From NCBI GenBank assembly GCA_934047225.1, contig OW203989.1, positions 17,769,977 to 17,833,976 of the forward strand: a stretch of 64,000 nt of DNA, in the 5' to 3' direction. The notes under the pieces were generated by a model. It made no database searches, was not told the DNA's origin, and saw nothing but the letters and a program-made list of their open reading frames with translations. The position numbers were made by a program, and so were the translations under genes. The DNA is from Ypsolopha sequella (Eukaryota > Arthropoda > Insecta > Lepidoptera > Ypsolophidae). Within the stretch, counting starts at the first letter, position 1. Each line of letters opens with the position of its first letter. This document shows, in pieces, positions 20,250-31,345 of the stretch.

Positions 20250-20490
20250 GGATCGTCACCACATGAATCCCCAACGTGATGGGTGGAAAGCCCTATTGCT
20301 GTTCTTCCGGTACAAATACATGCTTTTTAGGACACAGGTTTTCTCACGATATATTATAGGTAATACAAACACTATGCACGTAAATTCCGAAAAACTCATT
20401 TGTGCATGCCAGACCGGCAATCGAACCTATCTCAATCTCAAGGTTGAGAGGCCAGTATTTACCGTCTGAGCGACCGTCACTGGTTTATCA
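20250..20490 (-). repeat. tRNA-derived SINE, copy 1
   Basis: On the minus strand 20400-20485 begins with a tRNA-like head: box A-like CGCTCAGACGGTAAATACTG and box B-like GGTTCGATTGCC, about 45 bp apart. The body runs left to a CATCACGTTGGGGATTCATG end. The 44.7-kb element has the same ends. It is a SINE rather than a tRNA gene because the acceptor stem does not pair and a long body follows. Confidence 0.55.
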
Positions 20491-20504
20491 TTTATATCAG
20501 TCTA

Positions 20505-20900
20505 AGCAGCTGTAGCTCGGTCCGTAAATCTTTGGACTCATAGACTTGACAGCAGGGTTCAAATACAAAAAGTACAAAAATTGTTAGTTATGCATAGTTT
20601 ATAGTCGTATTTGTTTACCACTTGCTAATGGTTAATTACACGAGCGATTGGTTTTTTTGGGTCGTATATATCTCATCCCGAAATTGCTCGAACGGTGAAC
20701 ACTGCGTGAGGTAAACTTGCATGCCTTATAAGTCGTTTATTTGTGACCGAAGTACGGCGTACGAAGTCTGTAGAACTCCAGGCTCTCAATCTTGAGATCC
20801 CTGTTCAAATACTGCCGGTGCCGGTTTTCGGAATTTATGTGCACAGGATTTGTATACCATTTGCTAACGGTGAAGAAACAATGCGACATAAACTTGCATA
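20505..20900 (+). repeat. Two partial tRNA-like SINE heads
   Basis: 20510-20575 has CTGTAGCTCGGTCCGT and GGGTTCAAATAC; 20777-20830 has a second box B-like CTGTTCAAATACTGCCGG followed by CGGAATTTATGTGCACAGG and GTATACC...GCTAACGGTGAAG, a body I recall from lepidopteran SINEs. Both are diverged. Confidence 0.45.
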
Positions 20901-21070
20901 CCTTAAAAGGGTGTAGGAGTATTTGTGTACGAAGTACGGCTCACGCCTTTATCACGTGGTCATAAGAGGATCTAACAAGAGTCTTAGCTGTTTCAGTGAC
21001 AGTGCACATTCGGGAACACTTTTGACACCTACTCGGGGATAAATTATGTCGTGATGATACGTTGTTTATA

Positions 21071-21772
21071 AGTATGAGTACGTGTACTGAGGATCAACAT
21101 TTTCGTCTCAGCCATCTCGTTTTCGTCTGAAGATTGCAAAAGGCCGTTTGGTGCTCCGAGAATACGCAGCTCTGAGCCGGTTTCAACTAACGAGCTTTTT
21201 GGATTTGGGAAAGTATTTGCATTAAGCTTAAGCTTTACTTGGAAAGCGCTTTGAAATAAGAATTAAGTGAGTTACCATCTAGGAAATCTGTGCTCATCCA
21301 CTTTGTAACTTTACGGTATGCAAATTAAGGCAAAAATGGTAAAGCGGGCCTTTTCTTGATTATATTTATATACCTATATATATCATAACGTTAAAAATGT
21401 ATGGGATCTCATGTAGAGCCTAACCCCTGACTAAACAAGGCTGAACTCTACAAGGCTTAACTCTACAAGCCCTATCTTTTCAAACCCTACATGAAAGTGA
21501 AAAATGAAAAAGAAAAGTATTTATTGGACAACAAAGGATTTGTATACATATGTTTAGTGGCCAGGGCCTCCTATTAGATGTTCAAAGCGAATCTAGATAA
21601 TTTTTTAATTTTAATTTTTCATGTGTGTTAGGAGGACCTGCTCTTCCATAGGACCCATCTACATTTATGATGCGCTTATGACATAAAATATAAAATTAAG
21701 AGTGTGTGTATGTGTGTATGAGTGTGTTTTCAGTGTGATGTATCTTAAAATACCTATCTATTACATTTCAAT
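21071..21772. other. No supported gene
   Basis: Contains a short set of related words (ACAAGGCTGAACTCTACAAG, GGCTTAACTCTACAAGCC) at 21435-21472 and an inverted word pair (GGGCCTCCTA / TAGGAGGACC) near 21565 and 21630. No gene or element boundary could be defined. Confidence 0.4.
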
Positions 21773-21920
21773 TGCGCAAAAAGTATGACTTGGCCGTTTC
21801 GTGGAGCTATTGCATGACACCCCAGTGACTTAATTTCTTACCTTATATATATATACATATATATGTGAGTGTCTGTACGACGGCCAAAACGGCCAAGCCA
21901 TACTTTTTGAGCAAGATATA
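21773..21920. repeat. Hairpin with 26-bp arms around AAAAAGTATGRCTTGGCCG
   Basis: 21773-21798 and 21887-21915 are near-perfect reverse complements; the loop of about 90 bp includes a TATA run. It may be a small fold-back MITE. Confidence 0.55.
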
Positions 21921-23879
21921 TTGTTTGTAGAGTTAGGAGCTTGGCTCTAAATGACATCTCATAACTTTTTAACAGTGAAAGCGTTATGAGTCTTGGGAAC
22001 TTACTTTATAAGAAATGTTTTTGGTGGCATCCCCTTGTTTTCGCGATCAACCTGACATCGATCTTTTTAGTGGTATTCCGGATAGTATTAAAAAAATTGA
22101 GTTTGTTTCATTTAAGATTGAGTTTGTTTCATTTGCCGGTACATAACTATTTTTGTTAGAGTTTGCATATTTTTGTCATATATATTTATTTCTTCCTAGA
22201 ACAAGAAAAGACCTACCTCCTAACTCGGATTAGTTATAACTCCGCACAAGGAGTTAATATGATAACAACACAGCTTTATATGTATCCTGCTAAACGAATA
22301 CAAGTTTGACATATATTTCAAACTGCTTGTTTGTACTTGTATGATTTTCATCACATAATAGAAAAGCTCTAACTTCTGCAATAACTCTCGAGGTTGATTT
22401 CAGTTCGCAAATGAGTAAGAGTTTAAGCGAACACATTAAATGTTTCATAGTTTATGAAACAACATAGTGAGATAGCCTCAAATTTCAGAGCCTTGTAAAG
22501 TTTTAGTAACCGAAACTAGGCAAACAGTAACTTTCATTTGCAAACTCAAATTAAAGTTTTAACTATGAAATGGAGCTCACAAAATGTATTTAAAAGCTAA
22601 TTAAATGGTTTCCATAGAAATCAAGCTGCTGTTGTAATGGTAAGGCTATATTCATGGCCACTATTTGCTCGTGCAACATAAACTTGTTCCGACCTTAAGG
22701 ATAGACCTGACCCTAGAATATAAGAGAGTTCTTTGCAAGAAATATATATAAGGACTCTCCTTAAACTGAAAAAAAAAATGTACATGGTCTGTTGATCTTT
22801 TACTAAGCGAATCTGCTTATAAGCAAAGTATTAGGATATACACTTTTGTCTTAAAAAATATATTTCCGACCTATCTTTTTTTAAACGTTCCATAGAAGAA
22901 CGCGGTAAACGTACAACTTATGATTGTTTTTCTTATGTTTTAATAAAAAGTATGAAATTAATGTGATTAATGGTTATTCCAAGCATAAATTAATAAAATT
23001 AACGCTTTTCTAGGAAGATGGTGTTATTTTTTGCATTAAGTTGATTGAATGGGCACAACAACAATAAACACGCTCTTAAGATGTTGTGCCCATTCATTTA
23101 CAAGTTACATTACATTTTTAATAGTATGGCACTACCCTCAACAGTTTCCTCATTGACAAAGGTTAGTTGGTAGAAAATACTAATAAGTATTAAGCTCGCC
23201 TTTGTACAATAATTTTATTCTGTGCAATAAAGAATTTTATTATTATTATTATTACAAAGTAATGCATAAAATAGCACAACTTTGTTAGAAAAGCGTAATT
23301 GTTATTAAAGTATGGCCAGAAAATGCTATAAATTACATTTATTTTATACTTTTTATTAACAAATAAGAAAAACAATCATAATTTGTGCGTTTGGGAACGC
23401 GACCGTGACGAACCACCTTCAGATATTGATCTGATTTTTTTTCATATACTTAATAGGTAATAGATTTATAAAGGGAATCTTATTAAATTCAATATTTTTT
23501 TTGTCTATAAAATATTTCAGTGTTACCTAAAAACTCTGCAATTATTATTAGTTGGTAAGTTGAAGACAAATAGTCCAATGAGCCAACATACATATAATTG
23601 CCTCTATCAAAAGCTAATAAAGTCTTTGCCATTGGACTTTTTCTACTGGATGGAACGGTAATAAAAAAAGTTGCTAGGGTAAGCCATACTCTTAACTGGT
23701 TGAAATATTTCATGTAAACTTGAGAGCCAAAAAGAATGGCTTAAATAAACCAAAGAAAATACATGCTCGACTCATCTAGGTCATATGTGTTTAACTATTT
23801 ATGATGAGCAATTTGAATGTAATTGGCCTTTTCTTTTTTTCACCAATAATTCAGAAACCGTTTCGAGGAATAGCTTGCT
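21921..23879. other. No supported gene; one small perfect hairpin
   Basis: AT-rich. TGAATGGGCACAACA at 23046-23060 pairs perfectly with 23082-23096 across a 21-base loop. A TTATTATTATT run lies at 23237-23252. Nothing else was recognised. Confidence 0.5.
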
Positions 23880-24320
23880 TTAAGAGGCTGCACAAGTGCA
23901 CAATGCTAAAATTCAGTCCTGCTCTAACCCTTTTGTTTTACAACTGTCTATCCTGCTCTAATCAGATTTCGCGCACGCAAAACTTCAGTTATTTTGTAAT
24001 CACGGCTACATTATGACATTTATTATTATTTCTTTATGTAATAAAGATGCTTTTTTCTGGTTAGTATCTGCGTGTGTTGGTTTCGTTTCAATCGGTTTCG
24101 AAATATGGAAACTGAATCGCCTTTTGTCGTGAAATTCATGCTTTTCTAAAGTCATATAATTAAAAGAAGATTGAAGGTATGTTTATTTATACATTGTAAT
24201 TTATAATAATAATTGTCTTGAGTCAAAATACACGCCATATGTTTTTCAATTTTTTACCATCTACATTGACGGAACTGAATCCAATGCAGAGCTGATGTTT
24301 AGCATTTTGGAGCCCCTTAA
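23880..24320 (+). mobile_element. TTAA-flanked MITE, copy 1
   Basis: TTAA at 23880-23883 and 24317-24320 bound an element whose ends read GAGGCTGCACAAGTGC with AATGCTAAAATTCAG, and (reverse complement) GGGGCTCCAAAATGCTAAAC. The second copy at 52649-53078 is inverted relative to this one and lacks a small insertion near the left end. The TTAA duplication is characteristic of piggyBac transposition. No coding capacity. Confidence 0.75.
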
Positions 24321-25220
24321 CTGTGTTTAAAAGACATATTTTAAAATAAGTGTACGCATCCTTTATTGTATAAAAAAAGCGATGTCTTTCATTTGATCTT
24401 CAGTAACGTCATTCTCATCACATATTTTAAATTTCTTGAACGCATTCCAGATTTGGCATCCGACCTTTTAACCGTATATGATGACGTCACTTTCTGAAAA
24501 TACTATAAAACCATGGAGCAAGAAAACACTTATAAAATCGGTATAAAAGGATGAAAACATGTGCTATTAAAATTATTACACGCCTACGTTAATCTGTTTA
24601 TTCCAAAAAGTACACAAAATGGCATATTTACAAAACAACCGAATTATTCATTTATAATTTCTAAAAATGTATAGTTTGGTAATCCCTAGTTACTTATATC
24701 TCTGCAGCCTAAACAAACCAACACAACCTTAAACATTTATAATTCATCACTTTGCCTGTAAACAAAAATACAAAGCAACCCAGAAAATACCAGGTAAATG
24801 CATGCATATGAGTATACTATGCGAAGTACATTTCCATGTAAATGTCTGAAAACTGACGCCGAAAAAGGTAGACTTCTTTGGAATAATTTTCTCTCGCTTT
24901 GTAATCCATCTTCCACTGCAAAATTTGATAACAAAAGCAATTATTATTATAAAACACAAAATTTAACTTTTTTTACGCTCGATAAAATTAATTTTGGTTT
25001 ATTATTCCACATAGCATTTTGGGAAAATACAGAAAAAACCCCATCAAATTCAAAAGTGGCCATCAGTAAACACGCTGCTTGCACGAGATGTATAACTTTA
25101 TGAGTTGTAACTTCAAAAATTCAACAACCGACTTCCACGGCACAGACGTGGTTAAAATTTCAGGAGCGAGCAAAGCGCGGGCCCCTCCGGTAGAGTGTAG
25201 CGAGTTCATAAATTAGTTAG
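24321..25220. other. No supported gene
   Basis: Contains an ordinary AT-rich stretch with open frames on both strands around 24740-25100 that overlap each other and carry no motif. 25140-25200 is GC-richer. Confidence 0.45.
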
Positions 25221-25445
25221 TTGATGCCACGACGCGACGTGTATCGCGAAGGTCTCGTACATAATTATAATTCTGAAGACGAGCAGCCACAGGTCCTCAC
25301 TATAAATCAGCTCACAGCGAACCCTTTAAGTTATCACACTGACGTCACACCTCAGGCAACCTCGATTACGACGACGGTAACAATGTACAGACATTTCCAT
25401 TGTGCCGTAATAAGCCATTGTTTCTGCCGTGAATTTTACTGCTGA
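25221..25445 (+). CDS. Unrecognised 74-codon frame, possible exon
   Basis: The frame begins at a TTG directly followed by ATG (25224). The predicted peptide has balanced composition for the first 50 residues (MPRRDVYREGLVHNYNSEDE, then a TINQLTANPLSYHTDVTPQ stretch) and then degrades into a His/Cys-rich tail. A possible acceptor AG lies at 25219-25220 and a possible GTAACA donor at about 25377, which would make a short internal exon. Codon use looks more protein-like than neighbouring frames. I do not recognise the protein and it could be chance. Confidence 0.22.
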   Translation: MMPRRDVYREGLVHNYNSEDEQPQVLTINQLTANPLSYHTDVTPQATSITTTVTMYRHFHCAVISHCFCREFYC

Positions 25446-26154
25446 ATATGCAAATGTTTTCACGTCCCCCGCGAGAAATATTGCGAAAGTTCGGCGAAAA
25501 ATTATAATCACGAATTGGGGACAACATTTTTTGGTGTTCCGTATTCCTGAATCACTACAGTGTTTGTCTGCGTCAAAGCCTCTGATTTGAACACCATTAC
25601 ATTTAGAAAGCTTGTGTATGTAATGTATGTACAGCTTTTGCTCGCGTTTTCGCCCGCGTTTAATTAGTTTTTGTATTGTCATGTCATATCAAATCTGTCT
25701 TTATATTTGGAACCAATATTTTATGGTATATGACCTAATCATATTTTGATGCATCTTTTGTTCTAGTCAGTGTTTTAAGGGTTCTCATCAAAATTATTTA
25801 ACATGTCTGACAATTTTTTTAAATTATATCTTTGATATAAATACTTACCTCTGATTTCTAAAACAAAATATCAGAAATATCAGGTTATCAGGTTAAGCTA
25901 AAACTGTAAGATAAACTGTTATGCCCCTACGGCTCACTTCTATTTAATTGTGTCATCCATTAGGTGAAGATTTTTTATCGGCATTTAGTTATTTATTCAA
26001 AATTTTTACTGTACCTATTTGTCTGTTAATCTTCCTATGGTCAATAAATAAAAATAAATGAACTTTTCATTTTGTTTTTCAATTAATGACTCATTTTGTT
26101 AAAGGAACAAAATACTCATTGTACGGCCCACAATTAACCTTCACCGCTGTTAAT
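25446..26154. other. No supported gene; small LINE-tail-like word
   Basis: 25632-25675 (TTGCTCGCGTTTTCGCCCGC, TTTAATTAGTTTTTGTAT) resembles the antisense end of lepidopteran LINEs and the similar block at 31960-31998. The rest is AT-rich. Confidence 0.45.
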
Positions 26155-26189
26155 TTAAATAAAAATAAAACTGCGAATAAAAGGAGCGG

Positions 26190-26345
26190 GACGAGACAAG
26201 ACAAAATACGCTTTATTATTCACCATATAAAAAGAAAAATTAGAGGAAAAAACAAGTAAAAAGGTAGGTAACAATTGGGAGCCTTGTTGCTTAAAGCGAC
26301 TTTTTTCAGACAACCTTTGCGTAGAAATGAAGTCAAGGAGAGTAA
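26190..26345 (-). repeat. CR1/Zenon-like LINE 3' tail, copy 2
   Basis: Begins with an ACAAGACAAAATACGC tail word and contains AGGTAACAATTGG, TTGCTTAAAGCGAC and TTTTCAGACAACCTTTGCG, diverged from the other copies. The overlapping open frames at 26155-26475 on the minus strand are by-products of this repeat. Confidence 0.65.
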
Positions 26346-27101
26346 TCGTGAAGGCGGTGTACAGCCTGCAAAAGAGATAAGTAACCAACGCACACATAAA
26401 TCCCATGACAAACAGACGAATAATGAGATGACAAATACTTGACCAACACATACATACACGCACGCACACTTTCAAAACATGAAAACAAATATGACTTGTT
26501 TTTTTCTAAATTTATATCAAGATTTCGCTCAGGATATACATGGCTCCTGTGGCTTAGGTTATCAAGCGTTTGAGTTATGGGTTACAAATAAATATGATAG
26601 ATGTGAGTTCAATTCAAAATGTTCTTTTAGTAAGTTTTATGTGTAAAGGTGACTACTTACAGATATCAGCGAGGCCAAAAAACGAGCATGTGAGGACGGA
26701 GAACGCGCCCGCGAGGCCGAACCCATTTGTTAATTTGAATTGATTCTAGACACGACTGCAAGTTTCTCACTCATAAAATAATTTATTTGGCAGATTAGAA
26801 GTAACCTACAATCTTTAAAAATAGAACATATTCAATGCTGTTATTGTGAATATTCGTGAGTCATTTTGCACTTCACTAACCACGACATTACTTGTTTTCG
26901 TATATTACACTTTTTGAAGATATTCTTTGTGTTGACTATTTTTTTGTAATGATACCATGCCACCACAGTTTTTTACACTGTGATACAATACTTAACTTTG
27001 ATTCAAAAGGCTAAAATCTTAGGCTAAAATTATTGTTTTGTATGAGAACCAAAACATTTCTGTCAGGTGAAATTTCAAGATGTTTGATGTTAACGGTGAG
27101 T
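26346..27101. other. No supported gene
   Basis: Mostly AT-rich. A GC-richer patch lies at 26660-26725. No repeat partner noticed. Confidence 0.45.
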
Positions 27102-27258
27102 ACAGTTCTCTCAAAGTAATAATGCGCATACAAATCTATAGCCGAGCCACCGGACGTACCACGTGACCGTATTGATTGTATAGAAAGTGTAAGGAAATAC
27201 GAACTTTGCCGAACAGTGGCGAAGATTTGTATGCGCATTATCACTTTGGGAGCACTGT
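27102..27258. mobile_element. 157-bp fold-back element
   Basis: 27102-27137 and 27223-27258 are inverted copies, almost perfect over AATGCGCATACAAATCT and extending outward through CAAAGT and ACAGT. The loop of about 85 bp has no coding capacity. The outer ends ACAGT and ACTGT would be the termini. Confidence 0.6.
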
Positions 27259-27685
27259 AACAGTGTTTATAACTATTTTAATGTGGTATTAGTTATTACT
27301 TGTTAAAACTATAGATTTAACTGTTTTGCAGTATATATTGATTAGAACGCACAATATATAATATGTTTGATGATCAAGTATTGTTATTTAATATATAGTA
27401 AATTTAGGTTTTATTTATTATTTAATACATTATTAATAGGCAATGATGCGTAGATAAATTAATGGAATTGTTGTGATATTAACGTTTTTTGTTACAGGAA
27501 TCTAGATTTTTCTGTATATTAGTTATCTGTTCACGAGCTAGTTGTTATTATTTGTTTACGAGCGTTGTTAATGGGGTTGTTGTAACATTAATTTTTTTTT
27601 TATAGGTATCTATATTTTATTTTTTATTGCATATTAGTTTTTCGTTTATTAAATAGTTATCCTCTGGGTATCCCTTTTGAAATTT
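27259..27685. other. No supported gene
   Basis: Very AT-rich, with two loosely related blocks (GTTGTGATATTAACGTTTTT at about 27470 and GTTGTAACATTAATTTTTTT at about 27577) that suggest an old local duplication. Confidence 0.4.
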
Positions 27686-28140
27686 AAATTTAAATTCAAA
27701 TAGTTCATTTTGCAAAATAACTTTTTACACGTCAAATTTAATCTAATCTTGTAATAAAATAATAAATGTACGAGAACTAAATTAAAGGTTTATTTAATTT
27801 TTGTAGCAAAATAAATACATAAGATTAAAATGATAGGTAGTAATTTATAAAATACAAGGGGAAATCAAATCAACCGCCCGAACCCATACCGGAGACCTGG
27901 CCAGGGACCAGGAAAGGTTCAATGATCACCAACCGAGCCGATCACAGGCGGCCGACCAAACATCATATATGTATACTACTTACTAATAGGTTACATATAT
28001 AAATACATGCCTACCCCCACCCATTCGATTAGTCTTGCTAAGAAGAAGGGCAAGAAACTTAGCAAGATCATGTCTTTTTTTTCAACATAAAACTTATACT
28101 ATACAATATATGACTTATATCTACTTTAACCAAGGGATAA
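27686..28140 (-). repeat. LINE-like repeat D, left arm of large inverted repeat
   Basis: Reverse complement, with moderate divergence, of 29151-29629 over its whole length. Shared landmarks are the AAATTCAAATAGTT end, ATTTTGCAAA, CCGGAGACC, GGCGGCCGACC, AAGAAGAAGGGCAAGAAA and CTTTAACCAAGGGAT. On the minus strand it ends in an AATTTGAA-type tail, so the LINE 3' end points outward. A third copy, same orientation as this arm, lies at 40690-40830. Confidence 0.75.
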
Positions 28141-28790
28141 GAAAAACGTGTATCTATACAGTATATTTATTATATATATTTATTGTATATGTTATTTATT
28201 ACATAGTACTATTTATAGTAATTAAGTATTTATTATATACTATTTATTGAGGTAAGCCGATCTGTTTTTATTTTCTGTTTTATTATAACATTGTTTGTTT
28301 TTTTTTTATCTACAGAGAAAAACCGTGCGTTGATGGGTCGTCACAAGGATAAAGGAGATCTAGAATTTTAAAACGTCTCGTCGACTTAGCCCAACGTTGC
28401 CGCACTTACCTTTTATCTATTTGCAAAGACCAGCGGGAACACTTGATGTTACTATTAATCTAATAATTAGAGCTGACGATCAAAACGGCCCGGTAATTTT
28501 ATCATCGATAAAACTCAGGAGTCAACTTACCTGAGGCAGAGAATATAAAGTATTACTACGTGACCCTTTTGTGAAAACCGTCGCTCTGGCAGGCTGCACT
28601 TGGTGGATTCTGGTGCTATGGGGTGGGGAAAAAAATTAGATAAAATTATCATCTACCGTTTTTGTTGCAAACTGTTTGGCTATGTACCCAAATCCCCCAA
28701 AAAAATTTTTGATTCAATTAGTTGGTTGAAAAATGTCGCCAGCCTTAATTATAATTAGGGAACAAAAACAATTTTTAGGTAATAGTATCA
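28141..28790. other. No supported gene; centre of the inverted repeat D pair
   Basis: Contains TATTTATTATATA microsatellite-like sequence, then a GC-richer stretch (28320-28640) with stops in all frames. No recognisable family. Confidence 0.4.
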
Positions 28791-29009
28791 TTGCCAGCTT
28801 TTTTTTCTGCCAAGAGTTTATTCATTAAAGAAGCTGGAAAAAAAGCCGGCCAAAAATGGTGCTGGAATGATAACGAAAAAAATTATTCAGAGAATAAGTT
28901 TAAACTGTATATTAAGCAGGGCCTATTGAAAAAGCCATATTATAAAATAAATGAATATTTGGATGATGGTGAAGCATGGTGTTACAGTGATAATGATAGC
29001 AGGTTATAA
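28791..29009 (+). pseudogene. Unrecognised coding-like sequence shared with 29.8 kb
   Basis: The 72-codon frame reads FFSAKSLFIKEAGKKAGQKW near its start and continues with a Lys/Tyr-rich, Asp/Glu-ending region (KINEYLDDGEAWCYSDNDS). There is no ATG; the first in-frame codon is at 28791. The segment 28792-28886 has an inverted homologue at 29778-29872 that preserves the LFI.EAGKK peptide but has one extra A in a homopolymer. This suggests a transposable-element protein of a type I cannot name. It is not obviously a host gene. Confidence 0.35.
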
Positions 29010-29150
29010 TTTCCTAACTTATGATTCCTCTAAGGTGTAAACATTAATTAATTACAGACTGTAAAAGGAAAAAGACTATATGAGACATGTAGACAAAGAT
29101 ATTTTTTTCTTTTATTCATCAACCTGAATTCCTGCTCTCTTGTATCTTCA

Positions 29151-29629
29151 TATCCCTTGGTTAAAGTAGATATAAGTAATGTGTATAGTATAAGTTTTAT
29201 GTTGAAAAAAAAAAGACATGATCTTGCTAAATTTCTTGCCCTTCTTCTTAGCAAGACTTATAGAATGGGCGGAGGTAGGCATGTATTTATATATGTAACC
29301 TATTAGTATGTAGTATATAGGATGGGATTTGGTCGGCCGCCTGGATTCGTGCTGGGGGCTCGGTTGGTGATCATTGAACCTTGTTCCTGGTCCCTGGCCG
29401 GGTATCCGGTATGGGTTCGGGTGGCTGATTGGATTTTCCCTTGTATAATATATATTTTACCTATCATTTTAATCGTATATATATTGCTACATAAATTAAA
29501 TAAACCATTAATTTAGTTCATGTATATTCATTATTTTATTACATATATTTTTTTATTACATTAAATTTGATGTGTAAAAAGTGTATATATTTATACCTGC
29601 TTTGCAAAATAAACTATTTGAATTTGAAT
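29151..29629 (+). repeat. LINE-like repeat D, right arm of large inverted repeat
   Basis: Inverted partner of 27686-28140. On the plus strand it ends CTTTGCAAAATAAACTATTT and GAATTTGAAT, a simple tail typical of lepidopteran LINEs. Its TTGCCCTTCTTCTTAGCAAG and CATGTATTTATATATGTAAC blocks recur at 28.0 and 40.7 kb. The frames MLRRRARNLARS in both arms are antisense shadows. Confidence 0.75.
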
Positions 29630-29777
29630 CGGATAGCGCGTGACAGCGTCCGTGCTCTCTCGGTGCGTCGGTTGTGTTCTGTAAACCGAGAGCGCCCTGC
29701 TGTCCTCGTCGCACTCGCACATTTTTTCATACTCGCTAGCTCATTTTCGTACGAATTACGAAACGGTACATTTTCAA
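29630..29777. other. GC-rich patch between repeat D and the coding-like remnant
   Basis: Contains CGTGACAGCGTCCGTGCTCT and CCGAGAGCGCCCTGCTGTCC. On the minus strand it leads directly into the 29778-29872 remnant, so it may belong to the same unidentified element. Confidence 0.3.
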
Positions 29778-29984
29778 TAATTTTTTTCGTTATTCCACCA
29801 CCATTTTTGGCCTGCTTTTTTTTCCAGCTTCTGTAATGAATAATCTCTCAGTAGAAAAAATGCCAGCAATTTTACTGTTACCTGAAGTTTTTTTGATATG
29901 TGATACCTTAAAATTTGTTCCAGAGCAGATTTTATAAATAATTTCGGTTATAAAAATTCGGATATTCAAATTCAAAACATTCAT
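29778..29984 (-). pseudogene. Inverted homologue of the 28.8-kb coding-like sequence
   Basis: On the minus strand the frame reads TSGNSKIAGIFSTERLFITE and then AGKK before a frameshift at an eight-A run; the 28.8-kb copy has seven. Beyond the shift the plus-one frame would continue to resemble the first copy (GQKWWWN). The protein family is not recognised. Confidence 0.35.
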
Positions 29985-30414
29985 TGTTATGGCTGAAATC
30001 GCAAATCACTTCAATGGAGGACGCAGAAGAAGGGTTCTGAATACCTATACAAATATTACCATTTGGTTACCATGAGTATCAAACCTTGCTACAGAAATTA
30101 TTCTCATTTGCCACCTGTCTAAACATACAGGTTGACACGCAACTTCCGTCCAAAGAGTATTAATAAACAAAATGATTATTTCAAATTACAGCCCAAAAAT
30201 AAAACAAATATTGGAGATAGGAGCCTTGTTTCATTTCCCCTATAGTTAATTTCCTTGAAGTATCGCGCCAGGCGTGTCGTCATTCCTCGAGCACCGATAC
30301 CATGCACTCGCGTTAAGGGCCTTACTATTGCCAAATGGGTACTTTCTAAAGCCTACTCCTCGTTTACGGCCAAAACAAAAATAATGAATAATCAGCTCTT
30401 AGATAACATATGCA
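29985..30414. other. No supported gene
   Basis: AT-rich sequence; a modestly GC-richer part at 30255-30320 leads into repeat B. Confidence 0.4.
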
Positions 30415-30775
30415 ACATTTTTCTATTTCATACCACCAAAACTTCTACATGAAAAAATGTATTAACTAAATGGTGTTTTTTGGCTTGAATTTCCTCCTGC
30501 CCCTAAGTGGTTTGGCCGATTGAATTAATTTATGCTTTGATAAATAGATAAACTTGATAGCTATAAACATAACATAGGATTATTCAATTGAACAATCTTT
30601 CCATGTGAAAAGTATAATTTTGTTCTATTTCGCTCTTTCAAGGACGCAGCGAGCATCGTAACAGCCACTATGCATTGCGCGCTGATATGAACGTTATTTC
30701 AATGTCGTTTCCGTTGATATTCGTACTGACAAATATCGAGCTGCTAATTTGGCGATGGTAATCGCCTTAAAAGTC
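30415..30775 (+). repeat. Dispersed repeat B, copy 2
   Basis: Same orientation as 13455-13945. Shares AAATGGTGTTTTTTGG, GGCCGATTGAATTAATTTAT with its homologue, ATAAACATAACATAGGATTA, and ends near AATTTGGCG. Confidence 0.7.
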
Positions 30776-30789
30776 GACTATAGGTGAAA

Positions 30790-31345
30790 TGGTGCGACAA
30801 TATTAAATTAAAAATAAAACATTTTGTCACCACAAATATCCCCTTGAAGGTGTCAGAGGTTTTTCTGGGTGTGGATTACCACTTAAACTGTCAACACAAA
30901 CTGTCTTTCCACCGAAAATTTCATGTCCTAACGTGATTACGTATGTGCCTTAACTTCGTATTATATTGGATATGAAATAATGAAACAAAATAATAAACTT
31001 AATTTTCAGAGATACCACGTACATATTCACCAGAGGTCAAAAAGAAGCAACTTTCGACCATCAATAGATAAAAAAAATTGCTTACTAACGCTTAAGAGTC
31101 GCTTATAATACTGTATTTTAATAGCAAAAAAAAGTGGTTAAAGAAAATTTTGTAACTTTAGCAAAGAGCTGATTTAAACAGTGAAATTATCAAAACACAC
31201 ACAAAACCCATCGTCAAAGACATATATCCCGAAAAGAATGTCAAAGGTGTTAACGAGTTTGTACAGTCACTGTAATAGTAAACACTTGTACACCCTTTTT
31301 TCACCGACTATTTTTATGCCCCATTGGTATTATCCGGACCTTTGC
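30790..31345 (-). repeat. Diverged SINE-like segments
   Basis: 30815-30960 (TCCCCTTGAAGGTGTCAGAG, ACGTGATTACG) and 31215-31345 (GTCAAAGGTGTTAACGAG, TTGTACACCCTTTTTTCACC) resemble the body of the SINE at 44.7 kb (GGTGTCAAAGGTGTACC, TTGGTACACCCACTTTTCAC). Boundaries are unclear. Confidence 0.4.

Noticed and set aside
20395..20485. tRNA gene on the minus strand
   Set aside because: Box A and B are degenerate, the acceptor stem does not pair and a SINE body follows.
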